Source: Skermanella stibiiresistens SB22
GTDB lineage: Bacteria > Pseudomonadota > Alphaproteobacteria > Azospirillales > Azospirillaceae
Assembly: GCF_000576635.1 (NCBI RefSeq)
Contig: NZ_AVFL01000013.1
Location: 124,001 to 188,000, forward strand
Direction: 5' to 3'
DNA: 64,000 nt
Each line of letters starts with the position of its first letter. Within the stretch, counting starts at the first letter, position 1. The notes below the pieces were generated by a model, which was not told the origin of the DNA, made no database searches, and worked only from the letters and a program-made list of their open reading frames with translations. This document shows positions 46,918-55,821 of this stretch, piece by piece. The position numbers and the translations under genes were made by a program.

Positions 46918-48867
46918 ATGAACGGCATCATTTTCGATGAGCGGCAAACGGTCCGGCTTACGGGCAAGCGATATCTCACCTCCGTGGCGCTCTGCGCGCT
47001 GCTGCTGTCGGCGGGATGCGCCCTTTCGCCGGAGCCGGTCACCCCGGAGGAGCGCGCCGCGCTGATCTCCGCCGACCGGGGAAACCTGTTCCGGGATCAG
47101 GAGCCGGTTACCGGCCCGATCACCTTGGAAGAGGCGATGGCGCGGGCGATCAAGTACAACCTGGATCATCGCCTGACGGCGATGGAGCAAGCGTTGCAGA
47201 ACCGCCAGCTCGACCTGTCGCGCTACGACATGCTGCCCAAGCTGGTGGCGGGCGCCGGCGCCACCGCCCGGTCGAACGAGAACCTGTCGGTCAGCGAGAA
47301 TACCCGCACCGGCGTCAAGTCGACCGATCCGTCGATCAGCCAGGACCAGGAGCGCGTCACCACCGACCTGACGGTCTCGTGGAACGTGCTGGACTTCGGC
47401 GTCAGCTACTATCAGGCGCGCCAGCAGGCCGACCGCTCGCTGATCGCCAGCGAACGGCGCCGGCGCGTCATCCATTCCGTGATCCAGCAGGTCCGCGCCG
47501 CCTATTGGCAAGCCGTCTCGGGTGAGCGGATCCAAGCCCAACTCGCCCCCGTGCTGGAGGAGGCGCGCCGCGCGCTGGCCGATGCCCAGGCGGTCGAACG
47601 CCAGCGCCTGCGCCCCTTGGCGGACGTTCTGCGCTATCAGAAGTCGCTGCTCGAGATCATGCGCCAGCTGGAGACTGTCGAGCAGGACCTCGCCATCGCC
47701 AAGGCGCAGCTTCGCGCGCTGATGAACCTGCCGCCGGGCAAGGACTTCACGCTCGCCTTGCCGGCCGGCTTCAATCGCGGCATTCCCCAGGTGACGCTGG
47801 GACTCGATGAGATGGAGACGCTGGCGCTGACCGGCCGGCCGGAACTCCGCGAGGAGCAGTACCAAAAGCGGATCAGTGCCGCGGAGGTCCGCAAGTCGAT
47901 CCTGCGCCTGCTGCCGGGCCTCACGTTCTCGGGCGGCGCCAACTACGACTCCAACTCGTATCTGGTCAACAACGCATGGGCGGAGGCTGGGCTCAGGGTC
48001 AGCTGGAACCTGATGACCATCCTGTCGGCTCCCGCCACCCTCAATCTGGTGGAAGCCCAGCAGGAACTTGGCGAAGCCCGTCGTCTGGCGCTCAGCATGG
48101 CGACCCTGACCCAGGTCCATGTCGGCTATCAGCAGTATCAGCGCGCCCGCCGCAACTTCGAACAGGCGGATCTGCTCGACTCGATCGAACAGCGCCTTTA
48201 TCAGAACATCCGGCAGGCCCAGGCCGGGCAAGCCCAAACCGATCTGGAACGGGTGCGCGCCGCCGCGTCGGCCATCCTGTCCGAACTGGCGCGTGACAAG
48301 GCCTATGCCGATTTGCAGGCGTCGGCGTCTAACCTGATCGTCTCGCTCGGCCTCGATCCCTTGCCACCCACGGTGTCCAGCCACGACATCAAGGCGCTGA
48401 CCCAGGCGCTCGCCGTCGTCAACGCCGACTGGCAGGCCGGCCGAGTCGTGCCGCCAGCGCCACTCGCGCCAGTTCCGGTAGTGGCAGCACCACCCCCTCC
48501 GGCGCCGGTTCCAGTGGCGGTTGTGCCGCCCCTTCCGGCGCCGGCTGCGGTACCCGTTCCCGTCGCGGTGGCTCCGGTCGAGGAACCGGCCCCGACGGTC
48601 GCGGCCCCGATCACCGTTCCAACTCCGATCCCGGTCGCCGTGGCACCCATGGCCGAGCCGGAACCACCGAAGCCGGTCATCATGGCGGCCCCTACGCCGC
48701 CCGCTGCGGCGCCGGTGGTCGACGAGCCGGTGGCCGAAGCTCCCACCGCGTCGGAGCCGGCGGTCGTCCATACCGAGGCGATGGCTCCCCCGGTCAGCCT
48801 GACCAAGCCGCGCCCGGTCCGCGCGACATCCCCGTCGCGGAAGTCGCTCATCGCCAAGCCCATCTGA
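46918..48867 (+). CDS. TolC-like outer-membrane efflux lipoprotein with a Pro/Ala/Val tail
   Basis: 649 residues from ATG 46918; ATG 46867 is an upstream alternative with no signal-peptide logic. The N-terminus has a type II signal peptide, LTSVALCALLLSAG|C (Cys near 34), so it is probably lipid-anchored. Residues 60-500 are the TolC fold: paired helical repeats such as ITLEEAMARAIKYNLDHRLT and LDEMETLALTGRPELREEQY, then RVSWNLMTILSAPA. From about residue 500, some 145 residues are almost only Pro, Ala and Val (PVPVAVAP-type), which is not usual for TolC, and the protein ends RKSLIAKPI. It lies directly downstream of the giant adhesin and 24 bases ahead of an adaptor gene, so it is the likely exit channel for the adhesin. 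Confidence 0.88.
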   Translation: MNGIIFDERQTVRLTGKRYLTSVALCALLLSAGCALSPEPVTPEERAALISADRGNLFRDQEPVTGPITLEEAMARAIKYNLDHRLTAMEQALQNRQLDLSRYDMLPKLVAGAGATARSNENLSVSENTRTGVKSTDPSISQDQERVTTDLTVSWNVLDFGVSYYQARQQADRSLIASERRRRVIHSVIQQVRAAYWQAVSGERIQAQLAPVLEEARRALADAQAVERQRLRPLADVLRYQKSLLEIMRQLETVEQDLAIAKAQLRALMNLPPGKDFTLALPAGFNRGIPQVTLGLDEMETLALTGRPELREEQYQKRISAAEVRKSILRLLPGLTFSGGANYDSNSYLVNNAWAEAGLRVSWNLMTILSAPATLNLVEAQQELGEARRLALSMATLTQVHVGYQQYQRARRNFEQADLLDSIEQRLYQNIRQAQAGQAQTDLERVRAAASAILSELARDKAYADLQASASNLIVSLGLDPLPPTVSSHDIKALTQALAVVNADWQAGRVVPPAPLAPVPVVAAPPPPAPVPVAVVPPLPAPAAVPVPVAVAPVEEPAPTVAAPITVPTPIPVAVAPMAEPEPPKPVIMAAPTPPAAAPVVDEPVAEAPTASEPAVVHTEAMAPPVSLTKPRPVRATSPSRKSLIAKPI

Positions 48868-48891
48868 CCACAGCCATTCGAGGTGTAGGCC

Positions 48892-49671
48892 ATGAACAGG
48901 TGGTTCGCGTCGTCGCTTGCCGCCGCATTCCTGATGACGGCATTTCCAGCCACCGCCCAACCCACCGACTCGGGTGACCGAGGCGGGTTGGGCGGTGGGC
49001 TGGGGGGCGTGCCGGAGATCCGGGCTCAGATCAGTCCCCGCCGCAGCACCATGCTGTCGTCCGAGATCGGGGCCAAGATCGACGATCTCAGCCTCCGCGA
49101 GGGCGAACGCTTCAAGGAGGGGCAGAAGCTGGTCGGCTTCGATTGCGCCGTCCACCGCGCCCGGCTCAACAAGGCCTTCGCCCAGCAGCAGGCCGCCCGC
49201 AAGCTCTACGACGTCAATTCCAAGCTCGACAAGCTGGGGTCGGTCAGCACGCTGGAACTGGAGGCCGCCGCGGCGCAGCTTAGTGCCGCCGAGGCGGAAA
49301 CCGCCATGATGCGGACCATGGTGGAGCGTTGCGTCGTACTCGCCCCGTTCCCTGGGCGTATCGCCGAACTGCGGGTTCGGCGATACGAGTTCGTCGGCGA
49401 GGGCAAGGAGTTGATGGAGATCCTCGACGATCGCGAGCTGGAGGTCGAGATGATCGTCCCATCGCGCTGGCTCGCCTGGCTGGTGCCCGGCACGTCCTTC
49501 AAGGTCCTGATCGAGGAGACCGGCCACGACTACGTGGCGGAGGTCACGCGGCTCTCCGCCCGGATCGACCCGGTCAGCCAGTCGATCAAGGTGTTCGGCA
49601 AGGTGGTCGGCACCCAGCGGGACCTGCTGGCTGGCATGAGCGGGCGGGCCGTGTTCGCCGTGCCCAATTGA
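48892..49671 (+). CDS. periplasmic adaptor (HlyD/RND-adaptor-like)
   Basis: 259 residues, short for a type I adaptor (usually over 400). It has a cleavable signal peptide MNRWFASSLAAAFLMTAFPATA. The lipoyl-like half (IGAKIDDLSLREGERFKEGQ and LAPFPGRIAELRVRRYEFVG) flanks a short helical hairpin (AFAQQQAARKLYDVNSKLDKLGS...); the beta-barrel part (LEVEMIVPSRWLAWLVPGTS) and a C-terminal GMSGRAVF follow. With the TolC-like gene 24 bases upstream it forms a two-gene export unit. A cleaved signal rather than a TM anchor suggests an RND-type topology. No inner-membrane pump gene follows. Confidence 0.85.
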   Translation: MNRWFASSLAAAFLMTAFPATAQPTDSGDRGGLGGGLGGVPEIRAQISPRRSTMLSSEIGAKIDDLSLREGERFKEGQKLVGFDCAVHRARLNKAFAQQQAARKLYDVNSKLDKLGSVSTLELEAAAAQLSAAEAETAMMRTMVERCVVLAPFPGRIAELRVRRYEFVGEGKELMEILDDRELEVEMIVPSRWLAWLVPGTSFKVLIEETGHDYVAEVTRLSARIDPVSQSIKVFGKVVGTQRDLLAGMSGRAVFAVPN

Positions 49672-49711
49672 GCTACACTCCCGGCCTGTTCCATCATCGG
49701 GAGGAGAGCGA

Positions 49712-49951
49712 ATGTCACGGGAACTGGCACGGGAATTGGACGTCAAGGGGCTTCACTGCCCGCTCCCGATCCTGCGCACGCGTCGCCAACTGGATCACAT
49801 GAAAGCCGGGGAGGAGCTGATCGTGCTGGTCACCGATCCGGCCTCGGTTATCGACTTCCGCCACTTCTGCAATACCACGGCGCATGAGCTGCTGGAGCAC
49901 TCAGCCGAAGGTGGCGTCTTCACCTATCGGATCCGGCGTGGCGAGGGTTGA
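49712..49951 (+). CDS. TusA-family sulfurtransferase-like protein
   Basis: 79 residues. LDVKGLHCPLPILRTRRQLD carries the CPxP motif (Cys near 16) that accepts persulfide sulfur in TusA-type proteins; the beta-alpha-beta fold and length are typical. Likely role is sulfur relay for tRNA thiolation, molybdenum-cofactor or other sulfur transfer; the exact partner is unknown. A GGAGGAG ribosome-binding site precedes ATG 49712. Its 3' end overlaps the convergent flippase-like gene by 32 bases. Confidence 0.9.
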   Translation: MSRELARELDVKGLHCPLPILRTRRQLDHMKAGEELIVLVTDPASVIDFRHFCNTTAHELLEHSAEGGVFTYRIRRGEG

Positions 49952-50879
49952 GGCTCAGGCACGCCGGACCCTTGGCGCCCAGCGCCAGGAACAACCCGCC
50001 GGGCAGGCTGACCAGCAGTAACAGCAGCCCGAACAGGACGGACATCAGAAGGGCGCCGTCCACCGGCACGCCGACCAGCCCGAACACCGCCACCATGGCA
50101 CCCTCCCGCAGGCCCCATCCCGCTATCGACAACGGCATGCCGGCCACCAGCACGATCGGCGGGGTCAGTACTAGGCAATCGACCAGCCCGACCGGGATGT
50201 TCAGTCCCATCGCGATCAGCCACAGCGTCAATCCCGCCAGCAGATGGACCATGGCCGAGACGCCGATGATCGGCACGGCGGTCAGGGGATGCGCCAGCAG
50301 CCCACGCGCCGCCCGGCCGAATTCAGCCACTCCCTTGAAGCGGCTGGAAACCAGGCCGGTCGCCAACACGGCCGCCAATACCGCCAAGCCGACGCCGAGA
50401 CCGGCCGCGACGGTCCAGCGCATGGTCGGATCGGGCATCCGCGCCAGCAGGGCGGGACCGCTGGCCAGCACCACCAGGACCAGCCCAATCATCGCCGTCA
50501 CCCGATCCATCAGGACGCCGCGCACGCCGATGCCCAGTCCGTGTCCCAAGGCCCGGATCTGCCAGACCCGCCAGACATCCCCGGCGACCGAAACGGGCAG
50601 GGCCTGTCCCAGGAAGAAGCTGGCGAGGTTGATCCTCAGCGCCAGAGCGGTACCGATCGCGGCGTTCAATCCGGCCATGATGATGGCCCAGCGCCATGAG
50701 ATCAGCACCACCTGCGCGGCGGTCAGGGCGAACGCCGCCGCCAGCCACCGGGGATCGGCTTCCGCCAGCCGTCCGGTCATGGACGCCATGTCGGCTTGCC
50801 GCGCCAGCAGCCACAGCAGCAGGGCCGAAATGCCGATCCGGAGGGCGGCGGTCGCGATCCGGCGCAGGCGGTCGTTCAA
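49920..50879 (-). CDS. lysylphosphatidylglycerol synthase TM-domain / YbhN-like membrane protein
   Basis: 319 residues with about eight membrane segments. It begins RIGISALLLWLLARQADM, then WLAAAFALTAAQVVLISWRW, and carries the family's LASFFLGQALPVSVAGDVWRVW and VDCLVLTPPIVLVAGMPLSIAGWGLREGA motifs. The fold is that of the flippase half of MprF without the lysyl-transferase domain. It is last in a three-gene minus-strand operon (12 bases after the preceding gene). The same trio (cardiolipin synthase-like, EEP, YbhN) exists in E. coli as clsB-ybhP-ybhN, supporting a phospholipid-related role. Confidence 0.88.
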   Translation of the reverse strand: MNDRLRRIATAALRIGISALLLWLLARQADMASMTGRLAEADPRWLAAAFALTAAQVVLISWRWAIIMAGLNAAIGTALALRINLASFFLGQALPVSVAGDVWRVWQIRALGHGLGIGVRGVLMDRVTAMIGLVLVVLASGPALLARMPDPTMRWTVAAGLGVGLAVLAAVLATGLVSSRFKGVAEFGRAARGLLAHPLTAVPIIGVSAMVHLLAGLTLWLIAMGLNIPVGLVDCLVLTPPIVLVAGMPLSIAGWGLREGAMVAVFGLVGVPVDGALLMSVLFGLLLLLVSLPGGLFLALGAKGPACLSLNPRHAGSDR

Positions 50880-50891
50880 GGCGTGTCCCGT

Positions 50892-51692
50892 TCAGTTCTT
50901 GAGGGCGACGGTCGCGCGCACGGGCAGATGGTCCGACGCCCGCTTGGTCAGCGGTGTGCGGACGACATCGTAGTTGGATAGCACCAAGCCGTCGGACACG
51001 AAGATCCTATCCAGCCGCAGCGTCGGCATCCGCACGTGGAAGCTGCGCGGGGCCGCGCAGTCGGCGAAATTGTGCATCAGTCGCTTGATCCGGGGCGAAC
51101 GGGGCCGCCACTCGTTGAGGTCGCCCATGAAGACGGTCGGGCGGTCGGAGCCACGCTCGGCCGTTCCCCGCTCGATCGCGTTGAGCACGCGGGTGATCTG
51201 GGCGTTGCGCTCCCACGGGTCCAGGCCGAGATGGGCGACGATCACCCGGACCACTTTGTCGCCAACCTGGATGTCGGCGTCGATGGCGCCGCGCGGCTCG
51301 CGGTGGGGCAGGGACAGGTCGATCGGCCGGATCTCCAGCACGGGCAGCCGGCTCAACAGGGCGTTGCCATAATGGGCCCGGTCGTTGTGTTTGGTCGGCC
51401 CGGCATAGGGCTTCAGTCCGGTCTCGCGGCCCAGGTATTCGAACTGGTCCAGTCCGATCTCGCCCCGATGATGCCAGCCGACCTCCTGGAGCCCGACGAC
51501 ATCGGCTTCCAAGCCCTTGACCACGCTCGCGATCCGGTCGGGAGCGAACTTGGCGTCGACGCCAACGCAGCTATGCACGTTATAGGTCGCCACGCGGAAC
51601 GAGTTCAGGCCCGGCGGTGCCGTGCCCGGACGCTCGTCGCGCTCATCGACGCTCTCGACGTCGGTATCGGTGTTCTCAAGCAGATCGGTCAC
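50892..51692 (-). CDS. endonuclease/exonuclease/phosphatase-family protein (YbhP-like)
   Basis: About 266 residues from GTG 51692 (ribosome-binding site AGGGAAAG), which begins 7 bases after the stop of the upstream gene; the longer open frame to 51992 is antisense noise. Conserved EEP positions are visible: RVATYNVHSCVG (metal-site Asn), VVGLQEVGWHH (Glu), VIVAHLGLDPW (His), FMGDLNEWRP (Asp/Asn) and SDHLPVRA (Asp-His). It is a metal-dependent phosphodiesterase or phosphatase; in this operon a lipid head-group or phosphodiester substrate is plausible but unproven. Confidence 0.88.
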   Translation of the reverse strand: MTDLLENTDTDVESVDERDERPGTAPPGLNSFRVATYNVHSCVGVDAKFAPDRIASVVKGLEADVVGLQEVGWHHRGEIGLDQFEYLGRETGLKPYAGPTKHNDRAHYGNALLSRLPVLEIRPIDLSLPHREPRGAIDADIQVGDKVVRVIVAHLGLDPWERNAQITRVLNAIERGTAERGSDRPTVFMGDLNEWRPRSPRIKRLMHNFADCAAPRSFHVRMPTLRLDRIFVSDGLVLSNYDVVRTPLTKRASDHLPVRATVALKN

Positions 51693-51699
51693 GCTTTCC

Positions 51700-53961
51700 C
51701 TACCCCGTCCTTGCCGTTGTCGTCCCAGTCGCGGTTCCAGTCCCGGCCGCCCTCTTGACGTCGGGCTCGGGCTTGAGCCGGCCGCCCAGCAGCTTGTTGG
51801 CGATCCAGCCAAGACTGGCCGCCACCAGCGCGATGCCGATCGCGATGGCGATGCTGGTCGGCGTCGGCTCCCGCAACGTCTTCTCGAGTTGGCTGCCCAG
51901 GAGGCTGAACGCCAACACGCCCGGTGCCATTCCCAAGGCGGTTCCGACCAGATAATCGGTGAATCGCAGATGCGACGCTCCCGCCACCACATTGACCACG
52001 CTGAAGGGAGCCACTGGTATGACGCGGATCACCGCGACCGCCAGGATACCCTGATTGGCCAGCCGCCGGCTGATCTTGTTGATGAACCGGCCGCCGAATC
52101 GCCGCACCCAGCGCCGGCCTCCCAGCCGTCCGACCCAGAACAGCGCGGCGGCGCTGGCGAGACAGCCGCACATCGCCGTTCCGAAGCCCCATACCGGTCC
52201 CAGCACGATCGCGGTCGCCGCGATCAGCACCATGACCGGGAACATGACGAAGCCACCCGCGACATAGACGGCCACCGCGATCAGCGGTCCGAAGGGCACA
52301 TCCGCCAAGCTCCGCGCCCAATCCAGCACGCCGTCCACCGTCGCCAGTTCGCTGAGGCTGGTGAAGCGCCATAAAGCGGCCAGCCCCGCCAGCAACAGCG
52401 CCAGCACCCCGACGAACAGGGCGAACTTCAGGCGTGGCGTTGGCTTCTCAAGGTCTGGCATGATCTGGCGGGTCAACTCCTCGGCGGTCACCGGACTTTC
52501 CGGATCGAACAAGTGTATCTCGGCGATGAAGGCATCAACACCGGCAACGTCGTCAACCGTCACGGGTTCCAGCCGACGGGTCCTTGGATCGTGGAAATGC
52601 CGGATCGTGGCGAGCATCGATCCGGTCTCGGCCAGCTTGGCGCCGACGGCGGCGGGGTCCGCCCCAAGATGTTCCCCCAGCAGACGGTTCCTATAGCCGT
52701 CGATCACGGAGCACCTCGCGTCCCAATCGGCGGCGCCCGGAACCGCCTCGATCGCCAAGTCGCATTCGGTGTCGAAGCCCATCGACCTGTTGTTCAGGTT
52801 GGACGAGCCGATCCGCATCAGCGTGTCGTCGACCACCATGGTCTTGGAATGGATCGTGATCGGCACACCGGCGGCGGTCACCGCGCCGAAGATGCCGAAC
52901 TTGCCGTGGGTGTCCGCTTGCCGCAGCCGGTCAACCAAGTGGCGCCGCGCCCTGCCCATCAGCTCCTCCTCCAGCCAGCCGGGGCAGTTGAGCGGCGTCA
53001 CCACCACGATCTCCGGGCCGTCCGGATCGCCGAGCCTGGACAACAGGGCCTGTCCGACGCATTCCGCCGTGAAGTATTGGTTCTCGATGTAGATCCAGCG
53101 CTTGGCCACGGCGATCGATGCGACATAAAGCGCCTCGACTTCCCGAGCCTCGGCCTGTTCATTGTGCTTCGGAAAAGTGCGGGAGATTCCGACCTCAACG
53201 TCGCGCAGATCCGGCCGGAGACGATCGGGCCACGGATCGGACGGCATCACCACCGGCGGTATCGGCTCCTCGCCCGTCCCGCGACGCCAGCGGTACCGCG
53301 CCAACTCGCCCAGCGCCGCCGCGGCGGGGCCATCCACCGCCATCATGATGTCATGGAAGGGATCGTACAGTTCGCCATTGGGCCGGCGTCGCCGTGGGTC
53401 CTTGTCCCGGTGCTCGCTGGTGTCCCAGCGGTTGGCCGTGATGTCGATGCCACCGCAGAACGCCATGGCGTCGTCGATCACCACCAGTTTCTGGTGATGG
53501 CAGGCGCCGGCGGGATGCTCGCCGTCCAGCCGGAACGAGACCCGTGAGTGGGTCATGAGGTCGAGCAGGGCCGTCGGGAAGATCTCGCGCTCCAGCGCGA
53601 AGATCATCGAGAAATCCCATTTCAGCACGTGGATTTGCAATGTCGCCCGCTTCTCGACCAGCCGCTCCAGGAATTCACCGAAGCGGTTGGGGATCCTGGG
53701 ATTGGCTGGGTCGCTTTCCAAGCCGACGCGCGTGTCGAAATCCCAGCCCAGCAGGATGATGGAGTGCTTGGCCTTGAGCATCGCCGCCTTGACCGCGGTG
53801 TAGTAATCGGCGGCGTCGATCAGGAAGGCGACGCGGCCCGCCTTCTCCAAGCGCCAGCAGGTGCCACCCTCCCTCAATAGGGGTGGCGAGACGTCGAGGG
53901 GGGTGGGAACGGGGCATTCACCGGGGGAAGCGGAATCGGACGGCGGCTGGGACATGGACAT
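51700..53961 (-). CDS. phospholipase D / cardiolipin synthase-like protein fused to a VTT (DedA/TVP38-type) membrane domain
   Basis: 753 residues from ATG 53961 (MSMSQPP); the frame opens earlier at 54201 without protein character. Two PLD HKD motifs are complete: CHHQKLVVIDD near 155-165 and IHSKTMVVDD near 367-376, followed by GSSNLNNRSMGFDTECDLA. After a linker (about 500-535), the C-terminal 190 residues contain several TM helices with GPLIAVAVYVAGGFVMFPVM and RVIPVAPFSVVNVVAGASHL, the VTT signature. The enzyme probably makes or cleaves phosphatidyl bonds at the membrane. It is first in the operon with the EEP and YbhN-like genes. PLD-VTT fusions are known in proteobacteria. Confidence 0.9.
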   Translation of the reverse strand: MSMSQPPSDSASPGECPVPTPLDVSPPLLREGGTCWRLEKAGRVAFLIDAADYYTAVKAAMLKAKHSIILLGWDFDTRVGLESDPANPRIPNRFGEFLERLVEKRATLQIHVLKWDFSMIFALEREIFPTALLDLMTHSRVSFRLDGEHPAGACHHQKLVVIDDAMAFCGGIDITANRWDTSEHRDKDPRRRRPNGELYDPFHDIMMAVDGPAAAALGELARYRWRRGTGEEPIPPVVMPSDPWPDRLRPDLRDVEVGISRTFPKHNEQAEAREVEALYVASIAVAKRWIYIENQYFTAECVGQALLSRLGDPDGPEIVVVTPLNCPGWLEEELMGRARRHLVDRLRQADTHGKFGIFGAVTAAGVPITIHSKTMVVDDTLMRIGSSNLNNRSMGFDTECDLAIEAVPGAADWDARCSVIDGYRNRLLGEHLGADPAAVGAKLAETGSMLATIRHFHDPRTRRLEPVTVDDVAGVDAFIAEIHLFDPESPVTAEELTRQIMPDLEKPTPRLKFALFVGVLALLLAGLAALWRFTSLSELATVDGVLDWARSLADVPFGPLIAVAVYVAGGFVMFPVMVLIAATAIVLGPVWGFGTAMCGCLASAAALFWVGRLGGRRWVRRFGGRFINKISRRLANQGILAVAVIRVIPVAPFSVVNVVAGASHLRFTDYLVGTALGMAPGVLAFSLLGSQLEKTLREPTPTSIAIAIGIALVAASLGWIANKLLGGRLKPEPDVKRAAGTGTATGTTTARTG

Positions 53962-54144
53962 CGGAGCTTCGACTTCACGGTCGGGACGGACGTATCGCGG
54001 TAACAACGTCCGACAAGCCAGGATCACCGCAAGCGATGGCGAATCACCACGCCGTTGCCGCGATACACAATAAAGTTGCGAATTCCTTACCAAAAGCCTA
54101 GGTCGCGAGAAAATGCGTTGCGGCGCTGGATTGCCGTGCTTTAC

Positions 54145-54156
54145 GTTTACGTAAAC
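54145..54156. promoter_or_regulatory. perfect palindrome upstream of the opp operon
   Basis: GTTTACGTAAAC, a 12-bp perfect palindrome preceded by TTTAC, so that TTTACGTTTACGTAAA reads as overlapping half-sites. A further GTAAAC half-site lies at about 54195, just before the start codon. It lies 46 bases upstream of ATG 54202 in the divergent spacer and has the form of a dimeric repressor or activator site. Confidence 0.45.
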
Positions 54157-54201
54157 AGGGATGGCGACGACCAGCCTCCAATAAATGTGGAGCGTAAACA
54201 C

Positions 54202-55794
54202 ATGCGGAATTTTCGCAAATTCTTGGCATGCGCGGGGCTCGCCTTGGCGCTGACTTCGACGTCGGCGGTGGCTTCGCGTGCGGAAGTGGTTCTAAAGCGT
54301 GGAAATGGCGCGGAACCTGAGTCCCTCGACCCGGCGATTTCGACCGGCGTTCCGGAATCCTTCATCCAGATGGATATTTTCGAGGGGTTGGTCCACCCCG
54401 GTCCCGACGGAACCCTCCGCCCTGGCGTGGCCGAGAGTTGGGAGATGAGCGACGACGGTCTGACCTATACCTTCAAGCTGCGGCCTGACGCCGTGTGGTC
54501 GGACGGAACTCCGTTGACCGCCAAGGACTTCGTCTATTCCTGGGCGCGCATGGTCGATCCGACCACGGCGTCCAACTACGCCTTCATCCTGTGGCCGATC
54601 ACCAACGCGGAACGGATCACCAAGGGCGAGGTGCCAAAGGACCAGATCGGCGCGGTGGCGGTCGACGACCACATGCTCAAGGTGACGCTACGCTCGCCGA
54701 CCCCGTACTTCCTCCAGATGCTGATGCATCACTCCGCCTATCCCGTTCCCCAAACGGCGATCGAGAAGTTCGGCCGGGAATGGACGCGGCCGGGCAACAT
54801 CGTCTCCAACGGGGCCTACACCATCCAGGAATGGGTGCCGCAGGGCCATATCAAGGCGGTCAAGAACCCCAGGTACCGGGATGCCGCCGATGTCCAGATC
54901 GACACCGTGTTCTATTACCCGGTCGAGGAATACGGCACCGAACTCAAGCAGTTCCGCGCAGGCGAACTCCACACGACCTACGATGTCCCGCAGGAACTGA
55001 TCCCATCCCTGGAAAAGGATATGGCGGGCCAGTTCCGCAACTCGCCCTATTTCGGGACCTATTACTACGGCATCAACGTCACCCGCGAGCCGTTCAAGAG
55101 CGACACCAAGCTCCGGCACGCGCTCGCCATGGCGATCGACCGGGATATCCTGGTCAAGCAGATCACCAAGGGTGGCGAAATCCCGGCCTATGGCTGGGTG
55201 CCACCCGGCGTGCCGGGGTACCAGCAACAGCAGGTCGCGTGGGCCAAGACCGACCAGAAGACCCGCGTGGCGGATGCCAAGAAGATCCTGGCCGAGGCCG
55301 GGTACGACAAGGGCAATCCGCTCAAGGTCGAATTGCTCTACAACACCAACGACAATCACAAGAAGATCGCCATCGCCATCGCCGGCATGTGGAAGCAGTT
55401 CCTCGGCGTCGAGACCACCCTTCGTAACGAGGAGTGGAAGGTCTACCTGGAAAGCCGCAACAAGAAGCAGTTCCAAGTCATGCGCGCCGCCTGGATCGGC
55501 GACTATGTCGATCCCTACAGCTTCCTGGAACTGCTGCGCGGCGATATCGGGGAACAGAACCCGGCGGGTTACGCCAACCCCGACTTCGACGCGACCGCCG
55601 ACAAGGCGACCAGGGAGACCGACGCGGCGGCCCGGTTCGGCCTGCTGGGTGAGGCCGAGAAGATGGTGCTGACCGACATGCCGATCATCCCGATCTACTT
55701 CTATAGCCAGCAGCACATGGTCTCGGACAAGCTCAAGGGCTGGCAGGACAACCTGATGGACTGGCACCCGACGCGGTACCTGCGCCTTGAATAG
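54202..55794 (+). CDS. oppA: oligopeptide ABC transporter, periplasmic binding protein
   Basis: 530 residues with a Sec signal peptide (MRNFRKFLACAGLALALTSTSAVASRA). The family 5 solute-binding pattern is clear: LKRGNGAEPESLDPAISTGV, then DIFEGLVHPGPDGTLRPGVAESWEMSDDGLTYTFKLRPDAVWSDGTPLTAKDFVYSW, and the C-terminal YFYSQQHMVSDKLKGWQDN. It captures peptides in the periplasm for import. ATG 54202 has GGAG nine bases upstream; the frame runs further 5' without meaning. It is first in a five-gene operon whose genes overlap or nearly touch, except for the 27-base gap after this one. Confidence 0.93.
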   Translation: MRNFRKFLACAGLALALTSTSAVASRAEVVLKRGNGAEPESLDPAISTGVPESFIQMDIFEGLVHPGPDGTLRPGVAESWEMSDDGLTYTFKLRPDAVWSDGTPLTAKDFVYSWARMVDPTTASNYAFILWPITNAERITKGEVPKDQIGAVAVDDHMLKVTLRSPTPYFLQMLMHHSAYPVPQTAIEKFGREWTRPGNIVSNGAYTIQEWVPQGHIKAVKNPRYRDAADVQIDTVFYYPVEEYGTELKQFRAGELHTTYDVPQELIPSLEKDMAGQFRNSPYFGTYYYGINVTREPFKSDTKLRHALAMAIDRDILVKQITKGGEIPAYGWVPPGVPGYQQQQVAWAKTDQKTRVADAKKILAEAGYDKGNPLKVELLYNTNDNHKKIAIAIAGMWKQFLGVETTLRNEEWKVYLESRNKKQFQVMRAAWIGDYVDPYSFLELLRGDIGEQNPAGYANPDFDATADKATRETDAAARFGLLGEAEKMVLTDMPIIPIYFYSQQHMVSDKLKGWQDNLMDWHPTRYLRLE

Positions 55795-55821
55795 GTATAT
55801 CCGGGGCGAGGGGATCCCGCC

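Noticed and set aside
46882-49746. 954-codon minus-strand frame opposite the TolC-like and adaptor genes
   Set aside because: Both sense genes have signal peptides and family motifs; the antisense frame has none.
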